NCBI GenBank assembly: GCA_023055425.1 | Contig: JALGPY010000010.1 | Coordinates: 18,883,363 to 18,947,362, forward strand | Direction of reading: 5' to 3' | DNA: 64,000 nt | DNA from: Linanthus parryae | Lineage: Eukaryota > Streptophyta > Magnoliopsida > Ericales > Polemoniaceae | Shown: in pieces, positions 38,530 through 49,460 of the stretch | How positions within the stretch are numbered: the stretch's first letter is position 1 | Layout: each line of letters starts with the position of its first letter | The notes under the pieces: generated by a model | What the model saw: the letters and a program-made list of their open reading frames with translations, nothing else | Told to the model about the DNA's origin: nothing | The model's database searches: none | Translations under genes and position numbers: made by a program

Positions 38530-41500
38530 TTGCAGATTGTCACCAATGTCAAAGAACATAAGTGGTTTATGGACAGTGGTTGCTCAAGAAACATGAGTGG
38601 AAAGAGATCTCTATTCTCAGAATTGAAAGAGCAATAAGAAGGTTCAATTACACTTGGTGACAAAGGCAAATGCAACATTCTTGGTATTGGTAAAGTTGGT
38701 ACAGATTCTGAAAATTCAATTTATGATGTATATCTATTTGATGGCTTGAAATTTAACTTGATTAGTGTATCTCAGCTTTGTGATAATGGAAATAAAGTTA
38801 TCTTTGACAAAGAGAAATGTGTGGTGCAAATGAGAAATCAGGAAATTGCATTCTCACAGCCTCTAGATCAAACAATGTTTATACTTTTCAGACTAACAAA
38901 GTTGCAGGTGAAAGCTTAAAGTTCCTCAAGGCCATGAAAGAGGATTCACAGATTTGGCACAGAAAGCTTGGTCACATTGGCTTGCATACCTTGAAGAAGT
39001 TGATCTCCAAATATCTTTTAAGAGGATTACTATCTATCAAGTTCAAAGATGATGAAGTATGCAAAGCTTGTGCTCAGGGAAGCACACCAGAAGCTCATTC
39101 AAGCCAAGGAACTTGTAAGTACTACTAGACCTATTGAATTACTTCATATGGATCTCTGTGGTTGTATGAGGATTCTAACTCCAAAAGGTAAGAGGTATAT
39201 GCTAGTTATTGTAGATGATTATTCTAGATTTACTTGGGTTATGTTTCTTAAAGAAAAATCTGAAGCCCTCTCTATATTTTCAAAGCTTTGCAGAGAACTT
39301 CAAACCTTGGAAAACGTACATATTGCTTCAATCAGAAGTGATCATGGTAGAGAGTTTTATCAATTAGAATTTGATTTGTTCTGTGTTAAGCATGATATCT
39401 CTCACAATTTCTCTGCTCCTAGAACTCCTCAACAGAATGGAGTTGTTGAAAGAAAGAACAGGAATCTTGAAGATATGTCAAGAACAATGATTTTAGAAAA
39501 CAAGCTGCCAAAACACTATTGGACAAAAGCTGTGAATACAGCAAATTACATTTTGAACATGTGCTCAATCGTACCTATATTAAAGAAAACCCCCTATGAA
39601 CTTTTCAAAGGGAGAAAGCCAAACATTTCATACTTCAGACCCTTTGGTTGCACATGTTTTGTCCACAACAATGAAAGGACAACTTGGGTAAGTTTGATGC
39701 AAGAAGTGATGAAGGTATCTTTCCTGGTTACTCTCTTACTAACAAATCTTATAAAATTTATAATAAAAGAACCGAGCTGGTTGAAGAAAATATTCATGTT
39801 ATTTTTTATGAAAGCTATGATGGTTCTTTGAGTGAAAGTTTTGCAAACTTGAATCTGAACAAGCATGAATCAGAAGCTGAAAACTCACTTGGTTTCAAGA
39901 AAGGTTCAGAGGGAAACAAAAGCCATTTTCAAGACCTTGAACATAGGTCTCAAGGCCTTGGAAATAGAGATAAAAGCCTTGATAAGGATGACCAGAAAGA
40001 TATGAGTGATCCGGCTACTACTTCAAGACCAGAGAAGCAATATGGAGAACCTGAGCACTGGTCTCCAAGAAAAATATTCAAATATCTTTCATCTCATCCA
40101 GCTGAGAACATCATCTCTCATCCAACTACTGGTACACAAACAAGATCACTATTGAAGAATCTTTGTTCTTTTAATTTCTCTTTCCGAACCCAAAACTGTG
40201 AACAAAACATTACAAGAAACAGACTGGATTATAGCTATGCAAAGTGAACTCAATGAGTTTAAAAGAAATAAGGTGAGGAACCTAGTTTCCCCACCAACAA
40301 ACCAGTCTGTCATTGGTACCAGATGGGTGTTCAGAAATAAACTGGATGAAAAGGGCAAGGTGATCGGAAACAAAGCAAGGTTAGTTGCTCAAGGTTACAA
40401 CCAAGAGGAAGGTATTGATTATGAAAAAACTTTTGCTCCTGTTTCCAGGTTAGAAGCAATTAGAATTTTACTTAATTTTGCATCTTACAAGAACATGAAC
40501 TATTTAAAATGGGTGTGAAGTGTGCATTTTTGAATGGTAACTTGCAAGAGGATGTTTATGTTGCACAACCTCTTGGTTTTGAAAGTGATAAGTCTCAAAA
40601 TCATGTTTACAAACTTGACAAAGCTCTTTATGGTTTGAAAAAAGCTCCAAGAGCTTGGTATGAAAGATTGTCAATGTTTTTGCTTGAAAATGATTTCGAA
40701 AGAAATAGTGGTAGACAAGACCCTTTTCATAAAGACTCATGAGAAAGATTTACTTGTACTTCAGATTTATGTTGATGATATTTTATTTGGAGCTACTAAT
40801 GATCTATTATGCAAAGAATTCTCATATCTTATGAGCAGGGAATTTGAAATGAGCATGATGGGAGAGTTGAACTTCTTCCTTGGACTTCAAATACATCAGT
40901 TGAAGAAGGGCATATTTTTACATCAAAGCAAGTACACTAGGGACTTGTTGAACAAGTACAGTATGTCTCAATCCAAAGAAATCAAGACCCCTATGAGTTC
41001 TACACTGTCCTTAGATAAGGATGAATCTGGTATGAGTGTCAATTTGAAAGAGTATAGAGGTATGATTGGATCATTACTATACCTTACTGCTAGTAGACCA
41101 GAGATGATGTTCAGTGTATGTATGTGTGCAAGATTTCAAGCTGATCTAAAGGAGTCACACTTAACTGCTGTGAAAAGAATCTTCAGATATCTAAATGGTA
41201 CCAAAGACTTAGGGCTTTGGTATCCAAGACATTCTAATTTTTCTTTACATGGTTTTTTAGATGCTGACTTTGCAGGTTACAAAGTGGATAGGAAAATCAC
41301 TTCAGGAACTTGTCAATACATTGGATCCTCCTTGATGAGTTGGCACTCCAAGAAACAAAATTCAGTTGCTTTATCAACAGCTGACACTGAATACATGGCT
41401 GCTGGAGCCTGTTGCTCAAAAGTCTTATGGATTGCTCAGCAGTTGAGAGATCTTCGATTTGATTTCAGAAGTATACCTATCAAATGTGACAACACCAGTG

Positions 41501-41720
41501 CAATATCAATTACAAAGAATCCAGTTCATCATTCAAGAACCAAACATATTGATGTCAGACACCATTTCATTAGAGATCATGCTGAGAAAGGTGATATTGT
41601 TCTTGAATTTGTTTCTACTAAATGCAACTTGCAGAAATCTTCACTAAACCATTGCCAGATAAAAGATTTTTAGCTCTAAGACTGGAATTGAGTATGCTAA
41701 ATAAAGATGCATTGGTTTAG
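38530..41720 (+). pseudogene. Element D pol (PR-IN-RT-RNase H)
   Basis: Protease WFMDSGCSRNMSG is at about 38562-38600. The integrase zinc region has WHRKLGHIG (about 38958) and CKAC. The core has HMDLCG (about 39146), IRSDHGREF and TPQQNGVVERKNR (39424-39462), giving D, D and E. RT (about 40230-41000) has [20 protein letters not shown] and YVDDILFG (40770-40793). RNase H has DADFAGYK (about 41260) and ADTEYMAA (about 41380). A 337-codon frame covers RT-RNase H (40660-41673). Frame breaks near 38640, 38820, 39110, 39680, 40190, 40515, 40720 and 41640 make it inactive. Confidence 0.88.
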
Positions 41721-42173
41721 GGGGAGTACAAGGTAAGTAAGGTAAGTTGTTATGTGTTTTCAAAAGTTTGAACTGATTTTCAAAGCCTTGAAAATCTATT
41801 CAAAGTTTTAATTTTATTTGTTTCAGTAAAACAGTGTTTCAAGACTTTGAAAGCCTTTTCAAAGCCTTGAAAATAAGTATGTTAAATTGATGGATCAATA
41901 ACTCTTGGATTATTCAGTATTGGGTTCTATCTTTGTAGATATTTGATCAATATTGCCCCTACCTTTTTCAAAATTCTATTTCAGCCAAATATAGTCTTAA
42001 AATATTTGTTTCCAACGGCTTCAAAGATTTGAATCTTCTCTGATCATTACAAATCTTTTGAGATCAGAAAGAAATTGCAGTTTCCTTTTTAAACTCGAGC
42101 TCTTTTAGTATTTATCTTCTTCCTCTTTCTCTCCGAATAAATCCTACTTCTCTCTATTCTTCTCCAAACCCTA

Positions 42174-43091
42174 ATGAGCACAAGAAGAACCTCTGACAGA
42201 ATTACGATGGCTGGTGGTTCAAAGTCTGGTACGAGAAAAAGAGAAAGACAACTGAGGATCAAGTTCAAACAATCAGTGGGGATTCATGCTCTAGGACTCC
42301 CAGTGCAGAAGCAGTTACATAACTTACTCCACCTAAGAAGAAAGCTAAGAAGGTTGTGACATAATCTTCAGACAAGAAGAAGAAGAAAGATAAGACTACT
42401 GCAGAAAAGCAACCACAAACACAGATCTCAAGTCCCAAGAAGATGAAGAAAAATAAGAGAGCCTCTCAAGCTGAAAAGGGAAAAGAAAAGGTGATAGTGG
42501 AAGAACCAGAAGACAATGTGGAAAGAACGTTGCAGATCTACTCAAAGAACTCTGCTCCTGATGAATCTTGGTTCATCACAAACACTTCCAAAGAGACTTG
42601 ATGATTTAGAGATGGACCCTGGTGAAATCAAAGAGAATCAGCATGGGTTTGAGAGTGATCTCAGGAAGGTGAAGTACATGGTGGAGACCATCTTCAGAAG
42701 CATGACTGTGTTTGATGTCCTAGAGGATGATTTCCAAGATGGAGAAAGTCTCAAGAAGGATGGTTCTGACAACAAATTGCCCAGTGAACACTTAAACCAG
42801 GAAGAGGCTGCTCAAGACAAGGACAAAGGAAAGCAGGTGTTAGATGAACAAGTTGCTCAAGAGGGAGAAGAAGTAGACGGTCCTGATTCAGATGTACTGA
42901 TCATAAACATCAAGAGGAAGAAGAAGAAATCTCCAAAGTCAATCAGTCAAGAAGTTATTACTACTGAAGATCAGGCTGAAGAAGAGACTGCTGGTGTGAA
43001 TGAAGAGGCTGAAGAAGAACAGGCTAATGAGGAAGAAAGTGAAGAGCAAGAAGAAGGAGAACACGATGGAGATGAAGACCCAGCCCCATAA
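42174..43091 (+). pseudogene. Element D ORF after pol, highly charged
   Basis: Between pol and the polypurine tract lies a coding remnant of about 305 codons, ATG 42174, broken by frame shifts near 42300 and 42590. It is Ser/Arg/Lys-rich at the start, Lys-rich in the middle (frame through 42330-42590), and Glu-rich at the end (EEAEEEQANEEESEEQEEGE). The 42516-43091 part is open. Position matches the extra (often called env-like) ORF of SIRE/Maximus elements, but I see no signal peptide or membrane segment, so the label env is not justified here. The central part may have been deleted. Confidence 0.6.
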
Positions 43092-43434
43092 ACTCTTTCC
43101 TATTCTTTCTTGCCCACTCTTCTCTTCAACTTATTTTCAAAATTTTCCAAAGACTCTGATCCAACATTTTCTCATTCTTTTTAATGAAAGTCAAAAAGGG
43201 GGGGGGGGGAAATCTTAGGTTGTTTTTATGTTTTTATATGTTTTTAGTGACCTGTCTTTTGGTCAGTAGGAATTATCTGAAACTTATGTGTTCCTGCTTA
43301 AGTTTGTTATTGAATAAGTTGGATCTTTTTGGACCTTATGTGTTACTACTATTGGTGCTGTGTGCAAATCAGTATTTTTTGCAGAAACTAAGGTTCAAAC
43401 ATATTGAGGGTTTCTCTTTCATCAAGGGGGAGAT
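43092..43434 (+). other. 3' untranslated part of element D with polypurine tract
   Basis: Non-coding, with an 11-base G run at about 43199 and the polypurine tract AAGGGGGAGAT directly before the LTR. Confidence 0.75.
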
Positions 43435-44679
43435 TGTAAGTTCACAAGTTTGACAAGCTTGAAATACAGAGCTATTTCAAGGCTTTGAACCAGTTTCCAA
43501 AGCCTTGAATCACAGGCTTCACAGGCAGGGCTATTTCAAGGCCTTGAAACAATGTTCAAAGCCTTGGAGTTCTTCTGATTTTATTCTAATTCTCTCACCC
43601 CTATATTTGATCTGTTATCACTTGATGATGAAAAAAAAGCTTTTGATTCACATAGACTTCAATTGTTTAACCTGTTTGACTTAGTTTTGTAGGGAAATAT
43701 TATTTCCTATTTTGCAGGATTGGTTTCCTAACCTGGATTTTTTCAGAAAAGGAAACATTGTGAGAATGTGATCAATCAGACACTCTTGAAAGCTTCCCAA
43801 TCTGTTTAAAGACAAGATCAAAACAATATCTCTGAAGATTATGATCTACTATCCATTGGAGAAGACTGTTAAAAGAGTCAAAGTTGTTGCCTACAAAACA
43901 TGAAGTTTGTTGCTGAAAATCAGGGAAGATTTGCAGAGTATCTGAGCTATATAAATAGAGATCATTTTGAAGAAACAAACATAAAACACTCAACAGACAG
44001 AAAGAGAGACACATTTCAGGATTGACAAACATCAAAGAAACACATCATTCTCCCAATCCAACTCACTGAAGATCATTGCAGTTTTACACTTCCAGTTTTC
44101 TTCTAACTTTTACTCAATTTGTATATCTTTCTTATACTACTTCTATCTCTCATTCTCAAGGATTGTTCAAAGTGAACAATAGAGAATTCTTAGTTAATCA
44201 GTTAGCTAGAGCATGTACTAGATAGGTTAGTGAGACCCACAAGCTGTAACAGAGTAAGGCATATCTCTGTGCTTGAGATCTAGGGCTTAGCTTTTGATTA
44301 ATAAGAATCGTGTTGAAAATCCTGCAGGGAGAAGATCCCTGAGGTAGAGACGTAGGTCCAAGTGGACTGAACTCTATAAATCCTGTGTCTCTTGCATTTA
44401 CAGTTTCATTTGCATACTAAGTTTTTACAACATTCAAACTAGTCTGTTTTCAAGGGTTTGAAACTCTTTTCAAGGCCTTGAAAAAGACTTGTCTGTCTCT
44501 TTACTTAAACTGTATTTCATCTCAAAGGCTTGAAACTGTTTTCAAGGCCTTGAACTGCATTGCTCTTCACAGAAACTTTTATCTTTGCAAGTTTTACAAA
44601 ATGTTGGCATACTCTATTCAACCCCCCTCCCCCTTCTAGAGTATCTCTACTGCATATCTACCTGCTTAATCCCCTTTCA
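43435..44679 (+). repeat. 3' LTR of element D
   Basis: Unbroken LTR TGTAAGTTCACA to CCCCTTTCA (1245 bp). TATA box CTATATAAATAG is at 43948-43959. Perfect 16-bp palindromes TTTCAAGGCCTTGAAA are at 43534-43549 and 44468-44483. The ATG of the unknown frame at 44683 is four bases beyond the LTR end. Confidence 0.9.
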
Positions 44680-44682
44680 CCG

Positions 44683-45305
44683 ATGACTAACAATGATTCT
44701 TCCACAAGAACTTTAATGCGGGCCCAAGCAGGAATGAAAGGGTCGATCCACACCATTTTCAAGAATATTCTCAAGAATGAAACCTACTTGTATCCTGCTG
44801 ACGTACAAGATTTGCGCGACACTATGAACCACGAGGACTCTGGTCGGGTTATGAATTATCTTTCACTTTGCGTTAACCATTCGTCTATGTGGTCGGGGGA
44901 GGAGATGATGGAAAATTGTTACAAGTGTGCATATAATACAACGCAGAAAAATATTTGCCCCCTATTAATGGAAAGTATAGTTGGAAAGATTGGCTCAAGA
45001 AGACTAACGCCCTTTCAGGCATTAAGGGGCATGCAACGGACTGGAGAAACATAATCCCGACAGGTAAAGCACCCCATGGCCACCCCCTATATCGCGTACT
45101 CTGTTATAAGGGTGGATGGAAGTACGGAAGACCTTGTTTTTCAACTTGGACCAAGGGCTATGACGACACCACCGTGTCCTTTTACAAGTATCTGAATCTC
45201 CCGGCGGAAAGTGATTGGCTCCGAGGCGAGTACATTGAGAGTCAAATCCTTCGTTTCTTCCCACGTTATATTGTGGAATTGACGGTAAATATGTACGATA
45301 TGAAA
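44683..45305 (+). pseudogene. Unidentified ORF, right part, after element D
   Basis: A coding-looking frame begins at the LTR edge (MTNNDSSTRTLMRAQAG), runs through DLRDTMNHEDSGRVMNYL and changes frame near 44955 into PPINGKYSWKDWLKKTN and YGRPCFSTWTKGYDDT. It loses credibility near 45305, where AT-rich sequence and a (GT)n repeat follow. Trp/Cys/Tyr-rich composition differs from noise. I recognise no family. It is in phase with the left part at 27113 once D is removed. It could be a transposon protein, since CACTA-like sequence follows, or a host gene. Confidence 0.42.
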
Positions 45306-45729
45306 TTATATGTTTCTAAGATATGTGTTTCCAAGACAGATTTGTACGTGCTATATATATGTGTGTGTGTGTGTGTGTGCATGTGTGTGTGTGTGTGTGT
45401 GTGTCAAAAATTAGCTTGCTAGGTATACAGTTTATAATTAATACGTGTATATATACATTGTTTTTGTTGGTGCACTAACCGCCCATGGAAGGAGTACAAC
45501 TAGCATATGATGGTCATGTCCAAGGAAGGAAGAATTTATAATACTTGAATATTTAATTAGCAATATTATACTTTCAATTAAAATATTTACATGGAAGTTG
45601 TTTTTTTTTTATTATTATTATACGAAAACCTATCGATATTATTGCGGGATGCTTTAATTTCATGAATTTAATGTTGTCGCCAACTCAATTTTCAGTTTTT
45701 CTTGCGTATATACGGTTCGGTGTGCAAAC
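45306..45729. other. AT-rich stretch with a (GT)n microsatellite
   Basis: (GT)n at about 45357-45404, interrupted once by CA, then unassigned AT-rich sequence. No gene seen. Confidence 0.6.
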
Positions 45730-45995
45730 CACTACATCACAACAACAACAACGATCCATATAAACCGCTATACATATATAGCCGTTCATTTAAACAGCTG
45801 TAAACCCATTGTGGAAAATAGCGGCTTTGTAGAACCGCTATATTTTCAAAGAAAAATAAAGCGGTTTTGCCCAAACAACTATATTTTGGATGAAATAATA
45901 ACGGTTTAGAAAACGGTCATTAAATCTTCAAAACTACAGCAGTTTCTAGATCGTCGTTTTAAAAAACGCTGTATTAGCTCATATTTCTAGTAGTG
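45730..45995. mobile_element. CACTA-like miniature element
   Basis: The segment starts CACTAC and ends CTAGTAGTG (reverse CACTACTAG). Its interior is packed with GCGGTTT/AAACCGC-type words in both directions (about 45758-45970), the subterminal-repeat pattern of plant CACTA elements. The flanking triplets AAC and CAT do not match, so it may instead be one terminus of a larger damaged element. Confidence 0.45.
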
Positions 45996-46269
45996 CATGT
46001 TCTAACAATGGAAATTCTTTAAGGGCAAAGAAAAAGAACAATAATCTATCCTTTATGATAACAACAAGTTTTAAGTTGTCTTCAAAGTTATCCATTATTT
46101 TTCAACTTACAAACTGATACAAAAACATTGAGAGGAATCAGACATCTACATGTCTCGAATTAATAAGAGAAACTTATTTTTCCTTTTATGCACATGCATA
46201 AAACTCAACTTTTAGAATAAAACAACGAAAAACAATAGGAGAGGGGAGTAAGGGAAAAGGAAACAGACA

Positions 46270-46690
46270 TGCGAGATTAGGTAACACATACAACTCATAT
46301 AGACTTCCTAAGGTAAGCAAATCATTGGGAGTCTGGGCTTAGCTAAGATGTCCGCTTTTTTACCTTAGTTGGTGCATGTTCTAGGGTGATGATTTTGTCT
46401 TCGAAAGTTCCATAATAAAATGATACCTAATGTCAATGTACCTGGTACGTGAATGCTGAATATGTATTTTTAAAATGCTAGTCACAAAGAACAGACATAG
46501 TATTGTCACAAATAACCCATGATCAAAATTTCTTGCTACATACCTAATGATTAGCTTCACAACCTTTTTATTGGATTTTTTAGGCTTAGCTTGAAATTGA
46601 GTGCATATTCCTACACTAAGAGGTATATCCGGTCTGTTGTCAATTAAGTAAAAAAGACATCCTATCATGCTTCTATATTCAGTTTCATCA
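46270..46690 (-). pseudogene. Copia RT/RNase H fragment with internal deletion
   Basis: A 95-codon frame (46381-46668) reads MIGCLFYLIDNRPDIPLSVG, equivalent to the end of copia RT, then jumps within a few codons to HSRTRYIDIRYHFI, the last RNase H block. Most of RNase H is missing. Past the frame, pieces like the pol C-terminus can be followed to about 46270. No LTRs are visible nearby, so this is an orphan remnant. Confidence 0.72.
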
Positions 46691-46989
46691 ACGACAATGC
46701 CGGCATGATCAATAAGAACCTAACTTCAAATAACTGTTTTTCAAACTTAGGAACAGAAGAAGTCATATTATTAATTCGTAGTAACGAGGGTAGACCATGA
46801 TAAAATATAATAACCGATGATAAATGCGTATAGGGGACGTTGAAAACTCAACCTCTCTGCCAAACATTGTGGATTGTATCCCTTGTTCCGCTAGTCATCA
46901 TACATGTAGCCAACTAGACCTTAAGTGTCCACAACCCCATAAAAGCTTAAGTCAGAAGACTAGTACTAGATGATGTATTGGCATCAAGT

Positions 46990-47327
46990 TCGCAGAATAC
47001 AAGAGATGTTGATCTGTTTTGACAATTCTTCGGTGTTTGGCTACATATATAGAGGGAGATAGAGTTGCTGATGCAGTTTCTCATTCAGGTAATTTGGCTT
47101 TAAATTGTGAGAAGAATTTTATTTTTGATCCACCTTCCTACTATCAGGCGTTGCTGGATGATGTTATAGGTGGTTTTGGTTGTGTTAGGCTCCTGTTTTA
47201 GAATCTCGGACCCTCTTATTGTATCCAACAAGGAGATAAGATGATTGAGAAAGTGCTGTCTGATTCTCATTAACAACCTCGAACCATTCCAAAAAAAAAA
47301 AGAAAAAAAAAAGAAAAAGAAAAAGAA
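46990..47327 (+). mobile_element. Possible 5'-truncated LINE tail
   Basis: The 60-codon frame at 47019-47201 resembles the C-terminal end of the RNase H domain in plant LINEs (EGDRVADAVSHSGN, then DPPSYYQALLDDV). A short untranslated stretch follows and then an A-rich tail with interspersed G (about 47291-47327). A truncated 5' end and an A tail are typical of LINEs. No target duplication was found; the left limit is approximate. Confidence 0.5.
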
Positions 47328-47768
47328 CCCTAACCAATATTCTAACTGTTAATAACAAAATTGTTAGCACAATTGGTAAATACTAGTAGTCCCTCTATCA
47401 CTTGAATCAATACAATTCATTACACCGCAGTTTAGATAATGAGATATCAAGTAGTTCCTTATCTCTTATCAGTGAGGAGCTAGGAATCGGATAAGGCTCA
47501 TCGTTAGCCTTATATGGAAATGGCACAAAACTGGACAAGGAAACAATTAAAACAAAGGTAATCAAGTGGAATCATTGTTTTTTTCCTTTGTACTGTACAG
47601 AAAGAATCGCACATGTCAGCATTTGAGTGGTAATACTGCGGATGACTACGGACGTTATTTCCATCTAAAACACCAAAAAAATAGACCAGACATGTCATGT
47701 CTAATACTATATAGTACCTCATAGTGACACATTCAATTACCCCAGAGAGTAAAGACCAGAACTATCAC
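47328..47768. other. Upstream region of the reductase gene
   Basis: AT-rich, with no coding or repeat signature recognised. It should include the promoter of the gene starting at 47837. Confidence 0.5.
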
Positions 47769-47776
47769 TATATAAT
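47769..47776 (+). promoter_or_regulatory. Candidate TATA box of the reductase gene
   Basis: TATATAAT lies 68 bp before the chosen ATG. A transcript starting about 30 bp downstream would begin after the in-frame upstream ATG at 47786, which supports 47837 as the start codon. Confidence 0.5.
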
Positions 47777-47836
47777 TCAAACTACATGCTTGTTTATGCA
47801 TCTGGCCGAGAGAGAGAGGTGTCAAAAAGAGAAAAG

Positions 47837-48631
47837 ATGGAGCGAGAGGAAACATACTGTGTGACAGGGGCAACAGGATACATCGGATCATGGCTGGTGA
47901 AGTCCCTCCTTCAAGGTGGCTACAGGGTTCACGCTGCGGTTCGTGATCCGGGTCAGTATGCTTTCCACTTATCTGTTAATCATCTTAATCTTCTACTTCC
48001 ATACTCCTCTCCGTTATCCAATCTTCGGTAACATAAATAAAAAAAAAAAAAAAAAAAATGAAATAGCACTGCAGAAAAGCTGAAAAGATTTCTTAGGAGG
48101 TGGATGATTGAATTGGGTGCAGGAAATGCAATTGACTTGGCCATAGATCTAGTAATCATCATTAAAATATGAGAGCATAGATCTCAAGTTCTTTTATGGT
48201 TTTGCTAGTCAATTGCATGTGCAAAATATATGAGAAAAAGAGACGAATGCCCTGCTTGTTGGCTCTGCAAGAAGGTTTTCGGCCCAACTGACATTACTCA
48301 AAATTGGGCCCTCAAAGAGGAGTGAGCTTATTATACTGTCGTTTTGATTTCTTAAAATTTCATGGCAAATTCATACTAGGTGTAAGAAAATAGGTGGTGT
48401 TTATCAAGTTCAAGTGAATTTTTTATAGCTGCACCGAAAGAGACGCACAATATAGTGCGAGTTAAAAAAAAACTATCGCAAGTACTAAGTGACAGCATAT
48501 TAACTTCTTGAAAAGATATAGTACCAAAATGCTTCCCCTAACTCCAAACGACTAGCAGCTAGGGTGGTAGCTCAAGTGGTAGAGCGTTAGAAGCCCCTGC
48601 ATGAGGTTCCATGTTTAAACCGGGTAGACGA

Positions 48632-48673
<42 letters not shown>

Positions 48674-49392
48674 AAACTCCAAGCGACTAGTCTAGTGGGT
48701 GAGGCTCGGACCTTAAGACTTTTTTATCCTTGAGGTCTCGGTTTAAACCCCACGGCGACTAATAATCTTTGACCTGGACACCACGGTTATCTAAAAGAAA
48801 CTTTCTGTCAGTTGACACATTATAGATTTCTTTGAAAGGACATATTATAGATTTGGAAAGACATAAATGTACCAACTGAACGCGTCATTCTGAGTATCAA
48901 ACAGATTTACCTTTTTATGTTCCTTCATTTGGGCATTAGGATTTATGATCGCTTGAAAGCTGGGGTCACTTGAGTATTCGATCGTGGTAATAAGGTATAC
49001 TTGTCATTAATTAAAGAATTGAACAGTAAAATCTCTTAGACGGGGTCTTGGGCGGAATTAAATACTAATGCCTGAATTGTTACCTCATCTTGGAGTTAGT
49101 GTCCAAATTATTACTTTTCCTACATGAATGACCAATTTGGTAGCTAGATCAAACAGCAGTGGGGTAAATTCATTTTTTGCATTGTAAAACCATACAAATC
49201 ACTGTGTATTTACACAATCCAATATTCAAATTAGCAACATGTTCACTTTGTACACCATCATAAAGATATTTAGGACAGTGAACTCAATCTGGAATTGAAA
49301 TCACAAAACCTAACCAGGACCCTAAATTGGTTTTATAGTACAAGAGATTACAGGTCTATAGACAAGAATGAAATAGTGAAGACGTTCTACGA

Positions 49393-49460
<68 letters not shown>

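Larger units (their letters stand above)
27114..44679 (+). mobile_element. Copia element D (SIRE/Maximus-like, split by element C)
   Basis: Left LTR is 27114-27959 plus 36177-36617 and right LTR 43435-44679, TGTAAG..TTTCA. The interior holds gag, PR, IN, RT, RNase H and a further ORF before the GGGGGAGA polypurine tract. Long copia gag with zinc knuckles and an ORF after pol suggest the SIRE/Maximus lineage. Flanks are CTGAA (27109-27113) and CCGAT (44680-44684), a decayed target duplication at best. Without element C it is about 9.35 kb. Several stops and frame shifts make it inactive. Confidence 0.87.

Noticed and set aside
48568..48632. tRNA gene
   Set aside because: Pol III box-like motifs are present but no cloverleaf; the A tail and target duplication show a SINE.
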